A stretch of DNA of 25,112 nucleotides from Thermoanaerobaculia bacterium. Lineage in GTDB: Bacteria > Acidobacteriota > Thermoanaerobaculia > UBA5066. The DNA is taken from positions 1-25,112 of the forward strand of contig JAGOBQ010000008.1 in assembly GCA_017999215.1 (NCBI GenBank), written 5' to 3'. Shown here one piece after another: positions 7,575-14,867 of the stretch. The notes under the pieces are model-generated. The model was given only the letters and a program-made list of their open reading frames with translations, made no database searches and was not told the origin of the DNA. How positions within the stretch are numbered: position 1 is the stretch's first letter; each line of letters begins with the position of its first letter. The position numbers were made by a program, and so were the translations under genes.

Positions 7575-7826
7575 TCACCGCCGTGAACGGGCCGCCTGCA
7601 GGACCGTCAGCGCCTGCGAGATCCGGAGGAGCTTCCGGTTCTTCTTCTGGTTCCCGTCGACGTCGTCGACGGTCACGACGGTTCCCCGGAGCTCCCGCGC
7701 CGCCTTCTCGAGCTCGGCCTGCAGCGACAGGAGCTCGTGCGGCTCGTACTTGCGCAGCATGACGCCGTTCAGCGTCAGGTACCCCTCCGTCACGTCGGAG
7801 GCCGTCTTCCAGGCGGGATTCGCCAT
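7575..7826 (-). CDS. Small conserved-looking protein of unknown function (83 residues)
   Basis: I do not recognise the family. The product is a soluble, charged 83-residue protein. It starts MANPAWKTASDVTEGYLTLNG, then has a likely amphipathic helix (about 27-48, HELLSLQAELEKAARELRG), a short strand VVTVDD, and a second basic helix (about 58-83). It has no signal peptide, membrane segment or cysteine. Balanced amino acid use, quite unlike the Arg/Pro/Ala-rich false frames here, supports a real gene. GGAG abuts the ATG, too close for a ribosome-binding site. Instead TTGACG-N17-CATTCT ends 8 nt before the ATG, suggesting a leaderless message. Its stop codon lies 10 bp from the 70-bp repeat array. 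It is divergent from the acyl-CoA dehydrogenase gene. Confidence 0.75.
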   Translation of the reverse strand: MANPAWKTASDVTEGYLTLNGVMLRKYEPHELLSLQAELEKAARELRGTVVTVDDVDGNQKKNRKLLRISQALTVLQAARSRR

Positions 7827-7834
7827 CTCCGGGC

Positions 7835-7863
7835 AGAATGCTCCCGCCCGCCCGACCCGTCAA
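7835..7863 (-). promoter_or_regulatory. Promoter of the 83-residue gene
   Basis: On the minus strand TTGACG (7858-7863) and CATTCT (7835-7840) are separated by exactly 17 nt. The -35 is 5/6 to consensus and the -10 keeps the key A2 and T6. The ATG follows 8 nt later, placing the expected transcript start within a base or two of the start codon. Confidence 0.55.
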
Positions 7864-7871
7864 CGGTCGCA

Positions 7872-7924
7872 TGCTAGATTCACCCGTCCGCGCGCGGCCC
7901 CCCGCCGTAGTGCGTCGCAGGAGG
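7872..7924 (+). promoter_or_regulatory. Acyl-CoA dehydrogenase promoter -10 and ribosome-binding site
   Basis: TGCTAGATT at 7872-7880 resembles an extended -10 box, the same form as at asnS. AGGAGG at 7919-7924 lies 6 nt before GTG at 7931 and fixes that codon as the start over earlier in-frame ATG codons at 7838 and 7871. The -10 lies back to back with the divergent promoter of the small gene. Confidence 0.6.
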
Positions 7925-7930
7925 CGTTTC

Positions 7931-9118
<1,188 letters not shown>

Positions 9119-9124
9119 AGCGAC

Positions 9125-9168
9125 GCGGCTCGCGGACCCGCCCGAATACGGGCCGGTCCGCGAGCCGC
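9125..9168. terminator. Long perfect hairpin after the acyl-CoA dehydrogenase gene
   Basis: GCGGCTCGCGGACC (9125-9138) pairs perfectly with 9155-9168 over 14 bp. A single C-C mismatch is followed by an inner GCCCG/CGGGC stem with an AATA loop. It starts 6 bp past the stop codon. No U-tract follows on the plus strand, but the stability suggests a terminator or 3'-end stabiliser. Confidence 0.7.
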
Positions 9169-9189
9169 CCCGGAGGGCCGGCCTCCCCG

Positions 9190-9195
9190 TAGAAT
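9190..9195 (+). promoter_or_regulatory. Candidate -10 box of the DUF4388 gene
   Basis: TAGAAT ends 9 nt before the ATG at 9205, with only C and G between and no Shine-Dalgarno sequence. No -35 is evident. It fits a leaderless start. Confidence 0.45.
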
Positions 9196-9204
9196 GCCCC
9201 CCGG

Positions 9205-10689
9205 ATGGCCATTACCGGAAACCTCCGGACGATGCAGTTGTCGGAGCTGCTGCAGTGGCTCTCGATGGGGCAGAAGACGGGCACCCTGGCCATCCGGGGC
9301 GGCGCGGGAGAGAAGCGGATCTACTTCCAGAACGGGCGGATCATCTCCTCGTCCTCCACGATCGAGCGCGAGTACCTGGGGCACTTCCTCGTCTCGTACG
9401 GCTACATCACCGAGGAAGAGCTGACGAAGGCGATGGAGGTCCAGGAGGAGTCGAAGATCCTCCTCGGGAAGATCCTCGTCATGATCGGCGCCATCGCCGA
9501 GGAGGACCTCGTCGAGCTGATCCGCCTCAAGGCGTGCGAGACGATCTACGACATCTTCCTCTGGCCCGAGGGCGCCTTCCAGTTCCTCGACGGCGAGATC
9601 CCGCAACGGCCGATGGTCCCGATCGCCATCGACGTCACGGGAATCGTCATGGAAGGCCTTCGCCGGTTCGACGAGTGGCAGCGGATCCGGGGCCGGATCC
9701 GGTCGCTGCGCGACGTCCCGACGATCGTCGCCCCGGTCGACGTCGAGAGCCTGGCCGAGCCGCACCGGCTGATCCTCCGCGCGATCGACGGAGTCCGCTC
9801 CCTCGGGGAGATCGCCGAGGCGACCCACAACTCCGACTTCCCCGTCGCCCGCCTCGTCTTCGACCTGATCGAGAGCGGTCACGTCGAGCTCGCGCCGGCG
9901 CCCGCCGTCGCCGCGCCGAAGAGCTCGGAGCTGACCCCCGAGGACCCCTACGAGACGGTGTTCGAGGAGGCGGTGACCCCGCACTTCGAAGGGGTGCCCG
10001 ACACGGCCGACGAGCTGCCCCTCCCGCCCCCGCCGCCGGAGGGCCGGACGGCGCCCCCGAAGGACTTCGCCCGGTTCCTCCGGCGGGGTCCCGACAGCGG
10101 TTCCCATCGCGCCCGGCCCGCCGGACCGGTCACGACGTCGTTCGCGGCGCCCGTCGCCGCGCCTCCCGCGGCTCCGCCGCCTTCGACGAGCTTCCGGCCC
10201 TCCGCTTCGGTCTCCGCCGGCCCCCCCTCCTCGGGCTCCCTGCGCGTCGGCGCCCCCTCGGCCGCCTCGCTCTTCGAGGTCGGAGCCCCGCCGGCGAACG
10301 TCCCGTGGCCGGCGCCGGTCTCGGGCGCTTTCCGCGTCCCGCCCCCTTCGGGCCCCTCCTCGGGGAGCCTGCGCGCGCCGACCGCTCCGGGGCCTCCGTC
10401 GTCCACGACGCTCCGGGCGTCACCTTCACCCCCGAGCTCTCAGGGCCGGCTCGCGATACCGGCCTCTCCCTCCGGGAGCACGTTCTCGCCGACGGCGATC
10501 CCCTCCCTCACCAAGCCGATGGAGGAGCTGATGTCCTGGTCCTTCACGCCGAACGAGGCGTTCATCCTCTCCCGCATCAACGGCCTCTGGGACGTTCGCT
10601 CCATCGCGAAGATCAGCCCGTTCCCCGAGGGCGAGGTCCTCCGGGTCTTCGAAAAGCTGCACGACGGCGGCCTCATCCGCTGGCGCTGA
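9205..10689 (+). CDS. DUF4388 (PATAN-type) regulatory protein with duplicated C-terminal module
   Basis: This 494-residue cytoplasmic protein begins with a DUF4388-like domain (about 1-130: GNLRTMQLSELLQWLSMGQK, then GTLAIRGG and RIYFQNGRIISSSS). Such domains are common in Acidobacteriota, Myxococcota and Deinococcota and are associated with two-component or GTPase signalling. A second helical region (131-180) precedes a winged-helix-like module at 183-229. A Pro/Ser/Ala-rich linker of about 200 residues follows (about 230-430), holding several SGSLR-like repeats. The last 48 residues repeat the 183-229 module, both copies following the pattern of an idG turn, a helix, a helix, then a final GxI/V. 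The ATG is preceded by TAGAAT rather than a ribosome-binding site. The GGDEF gene starts 14 nt after its stop, so the two likely form one signalling operon. Ligand and output are unknown. Confidence 0.8.
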   Translation: MAITGNLRTMQLSELLQWLSMGQKTGTLAIRGGAGEKRIYFQNGRIISSSSTIEREYLGHFLVSYGYITEEELTKAMEVQEESKILLGKILVMIGAIAEEDLVELIRLKACETIYDIFLWPEGAFQFLDGEIPQRPMVPIAIDVTGIVMEGLRRFDEWQRIRGRIRSLRDVPTIVAPVDVESLAEPHRLILRAIDGVRSLGEIAEATHNSDFPVARLVFDLIESGHVELAPAPAVAAPKSSELTPEDPYETVFEEAVTPHFEGVPDTADELPLPPPPPEGRTAPPKDFARFLRRGPDSGSHRARPAGPVTTSFAAPVAAPPAAPPPSTSFRPSASVSAGPPSSGSLRVGAPSAASLFEVGAPPANVPWPAPVSGAFRVPPPSGPSSGSLRAPTAPGPPSSTTLRASPSPPSSQGRLAIPASPSGSTFSPTAIPSLTKPMEELMSWSFTPNEAFILSRINGLWDVRSIAKISPFPEGEVLRVFEKLHDGGLIRWR

Positions 10690-10703
10690 GCGCCGAAGCC
10701 CCC

Positions 10704-11957
10704 GTGGAGCTCCCTCTCCCCCCCGACGTCCTGCTCGCCGCGACGGCGACGGCGTGTGCTGTGGCGTGCGCGATCGCCTTTCACGTCGGTCGCCGGGCCG
10801 CCGCGGCCGGGTTCCGGCCGCAGATCGTCGAGGCCGAGCGTCGAAGCGACGCCCGGGAGGAGGAGCTCCGGTCGCTGAGCGCACGCCTCGAGGCCGCGAA
10901 CGGAGACCTGGGTCGCCGCGCGGCCGCGCTCGAGCGCGTGCTCCGGGCAGCGCCCGAGCTCCGGGCGCACCTGCCGCTCGAGTCCGTCCTGCGCAACACC
11001 GTGCAGGCCGCGCGCGGCGCCCTCGGCCATCGCCGCGTCCTCCTCTCGCTCCACGACCGGCTCGAGGGAGCGCTCGTTCCACGAGCCCACGCCGGCCTCG
11101 AGGAGGAATGGCCCTCGCTCGCCGAGGTCCGCGTCCCCGCGGGCCCTCTCGCCGACGACCTCGCCGCCCCGGAGACGGCCGAGGCCGCCCCGCTCCGCTC
11201 GCTCTGTCGCCGGCTCGGCCTCCCTCTGCCCGTGGCGATCCCGCTCGCCGCCGGCTCGCGGGTCGTCGGCCTCCTCGAGCTCGCGGAGCCGGGGCCCGAC
11301 GCCGTCGACGTCGAGGAGGACCGGGTCGTCCTCGACCTCTTCGCGCTCCAGGCCGTCCAGGCCGTGAGGCTCGCCCGCGCCTACCGGACCGTCCGCCTCG
11401 GCACCCTGCGCGACGCGCTGACCGGCGTGGCGAACCATGGCTCCTTCCAGGAGACGCTCCGGCACGAGATCGCGCGGCACGAGCGGAGCGCCGAAAGCCT
11501 CGTCCTCCTGATGGTCGACCTCGACGACTTCAAGGCGGTCAACGACCGATTCGGGCATCCCGTCGGCGACGCCGTCCTGCGCGGCGTCGTGGCGCGGCTC
11601 CTCGAGTCGGTAAGGGACATGGACGTCGTGGCCCGGTACGGCGGCGAGGAGTTCGCCGTCGTCCTCCCGCAGACCGACGCGGCGCAGGGAGCCCGCGTCG
11701 CGGAGAGGCTCCGCGCGGCCGTGGCCGCGTCCCCTCTTCCGGCCGGGTCCGAGGAGCCTCTCCCTCTCACGGTCTCGATCGGCCTCGCCGTCTACCCCGA
11801 GGACGCCGGAACGAAGGGGGCGCTCGTCGAGTGCGCGGACCGGGCCCTCTATGCCGCCAAGCGGACGGGGAAGAACCGCGTCGTGCGATTCACGCGCGTC
11901 CCGTCCGCGGCCGACGACCTCCTCGCGGCTCCGCGGCGAGCCCCGCGCGACGCGTGA
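10704..11957 (+). CDS. GAF-GGDEF diguanylate cyclase with N-terminal membrane anchor
   Basis: The predicted 417-residue protein makes cyclic di-GMP from two GTP. Residues about 7-28 form one membrane segment (DVLLAATATACAVACAIAFHV). A charged coiled coil (about 38-80) and a GAF-like sensor domain (about 85-225) follow. The GGDEF domain (about 235-400) has DALTGVANH, VDLDDFKAVND, the active-site GGEEF at 313-317 and SIGLAVYP at 358. The inhibitory I-site RxxD is intact (R304-D307, five residues before GGEEF), so product feedback is expected. GTG at 10704 is 14 nt after the DUF4388 stop with no strong ribosome-binding site, suggesting translational coupling. The last 68 nt overlap the convergent DNA glycosylase gene, and the corresponding tail (after about 400) is low-complexity and probably dispensable. 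Confidence 0.88.
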   Translation: MELPLPPDVLLAATATACAVACAIAFHVGRRAAAAGFRPQIVEAERRSDAREEELRSLSARLEAANGDLGRRAAALERVLRAAPELRAHLPLESVLRNTVQAARGALGHRRVLLSLHDRLEGALVPRAHAGLEEEWPSLAEVRVPAGPLADDLAAPETAEAAPLRSLCRRLGLPLPVAIPLAAGSRVVGLLELAEPGPDAVDVEEDRVVLDLFALQAVQAVRLARAYRTVRLGTLRDALTGVANHGSFQETLRHEIARHERSAESLVLLMVDLDDFKAVNDRFGHPVGDAVLRGVVARLLESVRDMDVVARYGGEEFAVVLPQTDAAQGARVAERLRAAVAASPLPAGSEEPLPLTVSIGLAVYPEDAGTKGALVECADRALYAAKRTGKNRVVRFTRVPSAADDLLAAPRRAPRDA

Positions 11958-12546
11958 CGGCCGGGCAGCCCGCGACCGCGAACCGAAGCGGCCAGGCCGC
12001 CGCCTCGCCCGCATAGTCGACTCCGACTCGCGGTCCGACGAGGAGCGGTCGCGCCTCCCCGGGGAGGGGAAGAAGCAGCTCGAGCTCCGGTCCGCGGAGA
12101 GAGGCGCCGGAGAGCTCCCGGCCCACGCCGAGCACGCGGCAGAGACGCCCCGGACCGGACGCGGCGAGGAGCTCGCCCCGGGCGACGGGCTCCCCAGCCC
12201 ACCAGGCCTCCGGGACGGCCGCCCGAAGGAGGACCGCCTCCGGCACGCCCTCGTCGCGGGTCACCACGTTGAGGCAGTCGTGCATCCCGTAGACGCGGAA
12301 GACGTAGGCGTGCCCCGGCGGACCCCACATCGGCGCGACGCGCGCCGTCCGCCGGCCGTTCCAGGTGTGCGCGGCGCGGTCGAGGACGCCCAGGTACGCC
12401 TCGGTCTCCACGAGGACGACCGTCACCGGGGGACGGCCCGGCCGACGCCGCACGAGCCGGCACCCGAGGAGAGCGCGCGCGACCTCGACGGTCGTAAGGT
12501 CCCAGAAGTCCCGGGGCGGCTTCCCGGCTTGTCGGCTCCGCGGCAC
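11890..12546 (-). CDS. 3-methyladenine DNA glycosylase (AAG/MPG family)
   Basis: This base-excision repair enzyme removes alkylated purines such as 3-methyladenine. From GTG at 12546 it has 218 residues. Family signatures are FWDLTTVEVARALLGCRLVRR, VETEAYLG near 46-53 with the catalytic glutamate, DRAAHTWNGRRTARVAPMWG, and PGHAYVFRVYGMHDCLNVV near 77-95. AVLLRAAVPEAWW and SGPGRLCRVLGV follow as usual. The fold normally ends near FAVAGCPAVTR; here about 20 extra Arg/Gly-rich residues follow, encoded by DNA that also encodes the tail of the convergent GGDEF gene. GTG 12546 is chosen because the protein homology begins just after it and GAGAAT lies 6 nt upstream. An ATG at 12570 is possible, but it would run antisense across the start of the epimerase gene. 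Confidence 0.9.
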   Translation of the reverse strand: MPRSRQAGKPPRDFWDLTTVEVARALLGCRLVRRRPGRPPVTVVLVETEAYLGVLDRAAHTWNGRRTARVAPMWGPPGHAYVFRVYGMHDCLNVVTRDEGVPEAVLLRAAVPEAWWAGEPVARGELLAASGPGRLCRVLGVGRELSGASLRGPELELLLPLPGEARPLLVGPRVGVDYAGEAAAWPLRFAVAGCPAVTRRAGLAAEPRGGRRPRTGRA

Positions 12547-12558
12547 GCCGCTATTCTC
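12529..12558. promoter_or_regulatory. Shared divergent promoter core for the glycosylase and epimerase genes
   Basis: The start codons are only 22 bp apart. On the plus strand TTGTCG (12529-12534), a 17-nt spacer and TATTCT (12552-12557) lead to the epimerase ATG after 11 nt. On the minus strand the same bases read GAGAAT (12553-12558), 6 nt before the glycosylase GTG. One AT-rich island therefore seems to serve both directions, which would make the two transcripts compete for polymerase. Confidence 0.5.
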
Positions 12559-12568
12559 GCGGACGAGC

Positions 12569-13543
12569 ATGACAAAAGAGTGTCCTTCTCCCGCGCCCGG
12601 CTGCCCGGTCCTCGTCACGGGCGGCGCCGGCTTCATCGGATCGCACGTCGTCGACGCGCTCCTGGCCCTCGGTCACCGCGTCGTCGTGGTCGACGACCTC
12701 TCCACCGGCGACCTCCGGCGCGTGCCGGCCGAGGTCCGCTTCGTCCGGGGCGACGTCCGCGATCCGGGCCTCGACGCCCTCCTCGTCGAGGAGAGGATCG
12801 ACACGGTCTTCCACCTCGCCGCCCAGGTCGACGTGAGGAAGTCGGTGGAGAACCCGGTCCTCGACGCCGAGGTGAACGTCCTCGGCACGATCCGCGTCGC
12901 GCTCGCCGCCTCGAAGGCAGGCGTCGCCCAGGTCGTCTTCTCCTCGAGCGGCGGCGCGATCTACGGCGACCCCGTCGGCGAGCGCGCCGACGAGGACCAC
13001 CCCCTGAACCCGTGCTCGGCCTACGGCGTCGGGAAGCTCGCGGCCGAGAAGTACCTCGCCGCGCTCGCGCCGGACGGCGGATACCTCCTGACGGTCCTCC
13101 GCTACGCGAACGTCTACGGCCCGCGCCAGGACGGCCGCGGGGAGGCGGGCGTCGTCGGGATCTTCATGAACCGCCTCCTGTCCGGGCAGGACGCCGTCAT
13201 CCACGGCGACGGCCTGCAGACTCGGGACTTCGTCCACGTCGCCGACGTCGTCGCCGCGAACCAGGCCTCGTTCCGCCGGCGCGTCGGCGGGACGATGAAC
13301 GTCGGCACCGGGATCGAGACGAGCGTGAGAGAGCTCTACGGACTCGTCGCGGCCGCGTGCCACGCCGAGAGGCCCCCGCGCTTCGGTCCCGGCAAGCCCG
13401 GTGAGCAGCGCCGGAGCGTCCTCGACGTCACGCGCGCCCGCGATCGGCTCGGGCTCGCCGAGCTCGTCCCTCTCGAGGGCGGGATGCACGCGACGGCGGA
13501 GTGGTTCCGCCTGCACCGGGCGGGCCAGGGCCTCGGAGGGTAG
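12569..13543 (+). CDS. NAD-dependent sugar-nucleotide epimerase (UDP-glucose 4-epimerase-like)
   Basis: This 324-residue extended short-chain dehydrogenase/reductase likely interconverts UDP-glucose and UDP-galactose or a related nucleotide sugar in the cytoplasm. The Rossmann NAD-binding motif TGGAGFIG is at 17-24, with D42 after the second strand for ribose binding. DVR at 62-64 and FHLAAQVDVRKSVENP at 81-96 are typical of GalE-like enzymes. The active site has S125-S127 and Y152xxxK156 (YGVGK). VLRYANVYGPRQDGRGEAGVV and GDGLQTRDFVHVADV are the substrate-side signatures. The ATG has only weak Shine-Dalgarno similarity and a promoter 11 nt upstream. The gene stands alone. The presence of a downstream carbohydrate or envelope locus is not shown, so the exact substrate remains open; a UDP-glucuronate or GlcNAc 4-epimerase is an alternative. 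Confidence 0.87.
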   Translation: MTKECPSPAPGCPVLVTGGAGFIGSHVVDALLALGHRVVVVDDLSTGDLRRVPAEVRFVRGDVRDPGLDALLVEERIDTVFHLAAQVDVRKSVENPVLDAEVNVLGTIRVALAASKAGVAQVVFSSSGGAIYGDPVGERADEDHPLNPCSAYGVGKLAAEKYLAALAPDGGYLLTVLRYANVYGPRQDGRGEAGVVGIFMNRLLSGQDAVIHGDGLQTRDFVHVADVVAANQASFRRRVGGTMNVGTGIETSVRELYGLVAAACHAERPPRFGPGKPGEQRRSVLDVTRARDRLGLAELVPLEGGMHATAEWFRLHRAGQGLGG

Positions 13544-13557
13544 GCCGCGCTCGCGGC
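13544..13557. terminator. Short hairpin between convergent epimerase and phosphatase genes
   Basis: GCCGC-GCTC-GCGGC immediately follows the epimerase stop in the 28-bp convergent gap. It could serve both directions, but the stem is short and there is no U-tract. Confidence 0.3.
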
Positions 13558-13571
13558 GCCGGCCGTGCGCT

Positions 13572-14828
13572 TCAGTCGACGACGGCGAGAGGGGAGGCCG
13601 CGGGCGGCCCGTCCGCCGAGGCCCCGCGCGGACGGCCGGTCCGGCGGATGACGACGACGGTGCGGTCGTCCTCCGCGGCCCGGCCCGCGCTGAACTGCCG
13701 GACGGCCGACATGAGCTTCTCGACCGTCTCCCGCGCCGAGCGCTTCCGGTAGTCGAGGAGGATCCGCCGGACCCGGTCGAGACCGAACTCCCTCCCCCGG
13801 AGGTCGTGCGCCTCGACGATCCCGTCGGTGTAGAGGAGGAGGAGGTCGCCCGGCTCCATCTTCGCCGCCCTCCGTCCGTAGACCGCGTTCGGCGACGGGC
13901 CGAGGACCATCCCGGTCGACTCCATCTCCGAGAAGCTCCGCGTCCGGGCGTGGAGGTGGATCGGCCCGGGGTGGCCGGCGTTGACGTAGATGACCTCGCC
14001 GTTCGCCTCGAACTCGCCGTAGAAGAGCGAGACGAACTTCGTCGAGAGCCGGCTCTTGTTCAGGATCCGGTTGAGGCGCTCGATCGCCCGCGCGATCTTG
14101 AGGTCGCCCTTGATCCCCATCCGGAGGCCCACGTAGACGTCCCGGACGAGCAGCGCGGCGACGAGGCCGTGCCCCGACGCGTCGGCGATCGCCGTCCCGA
14201 AGGCGTCGGGGCCGAGCGTGATGAAGTCGTAGAAGTCCCCGCCGACCGCCTCGGCCGGCTCGGTCGCGGCCCAGACCTCGTAGTCCCCCATCTCGGGGAA
14301 ATGGCGCGGCAGGATGGACTGCTGGATCCGCCGCGCCTCCTCGAGGAGGTCCTCGAGCTGCTCGCTCTTGACCTTGGAATCGAGGACGGCCCGGATGATC
14401 CCGAGCGAGACGAGCAGGTCGTCGGCCGCCACGCGCGGGTGGACGTCGAAGGAAAGGATGAAGACGTCGTCGCCGAAGGAGACGGCCGCGAAGCGCGTGA
14501 CACCCAGGCGGGCCTCGAGCTCGCGGTCGACCCACGGGTCCTTCAGGTCGGCGAGGACGACCCCCTCCTCGATGGCGCGCCGGATCGGCTCGTACGCGGC
14601 CGGGACCGTCAGCCCCTCCGACACCTTCTTCGAGCGGCCGAACCCGCGGCGGAGGACGTACTCGCCGTCCTCCAGCTGGTAGAGCCGGCCGCCGATGATC
14701 CCGAGCTCGTTGCGGAAGTTCCCGACGACGGCCTCTCCGACCGAGGCGACGGTGGAGACGATGTCGTCGCTCCCCTCGATCGCGGAGAGGGTCTTCTCGA
14801 CGTTCTTCAGGAGCGCGCGGTAATCCAT
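13572..14828 (-). CDS. GAF-domain SpoIIE/RsbU-type PP2C serine phosphatase
   Basis: This 418-residue cytoplasmic protein likely dephosphorylates an anti-sigma-factor antagonist (STAS protein) in a partner-switching pathway. Residues about 5-150 resemble a GAF sensor domain. A helical linker (150-175, SEQLEDLLEEARRIQQSILP) is the usual signalling helix before this phosphatase type. The PP2C domain (about 180-396) shows the metal-binding GGDFYD at 196-201, IADASGHG at 214-221, NAGHPGP at 283-289, LLYTDGIVEA at 331-340 and DDRTVVVI at 387-394. All expected Asp ligands are present, so it should be active. The Pro/Ala-rich tail after 397 has no clear role. No anti-sigma kinase or STAS gene is in the window, so partners are elsewhere. 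TATACT lies 11 nt before the ATG and no Shine-Dalgarno sequence is seen. Confidence 0.9.
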   Translation of the reverse strand: MDYRALLKNVEKTLSAIEGSDDIVSTVASVGEAVVGNFRNELGIIGGRLYQLEDGEYVLRRGFGRSKKVSEGLTVPAAYEPIRRAIEEGVVLADLKDPWVDRELEARLGVTRFAAVSFGDDVFILSFDVHPRVAADDLLVSLGIIRAVLDSKVKSEQLEDLLEEARRIQQSILPRHFPEMGDYEVWAATEPAEAVGGDFYDFITLGPDAFGTAIADASGHGLVAALLVRDVYVGLRMGIKGDLKIARAIERLNRILNKSRLSTKFVSLFYGEFEANGEVIYVNAGHPGPIHLHARTRSFSEMESTGMVLGPSPNAVYGRRAAKMEPGDLLLLYTDGIVEAHDLRGREFGLDRVRRILLDYRKRSARETVEKLMSAVRQFSAGRAAEDDRTVVVIRRTGRPRGASADGPPAASPLAVVD

Positions 14829-14839
14829 CGGGACCGCGC

Positions 14840-14845
14840 AGTATA
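14840..14845 (-). promoter_or_regulatory. Candidate -10 box of the phosphatase gene
   Basis: TATACT on the minus strand (5 of 6 to consensus) ends 11 nt before the ATG, in the 39-bp gap after the upstream penicillin-binding protein gene. A leader of only a few nucleotides would result. No matching -35 is seen. Confidence 0.45.
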
Positions 14846-14867
14846 CGTCGCGGGCGCGGAGAGGTTC

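Noticed and set aside
7251..7872. Repeat-derived proteins read through the 70-bp array on either strand
   Set aside because: The unit is not a multiple of three, so frames change in every copy. The peptides are Pro/Arg/Gly-rich, and no start or ribosome-binding site supports them.
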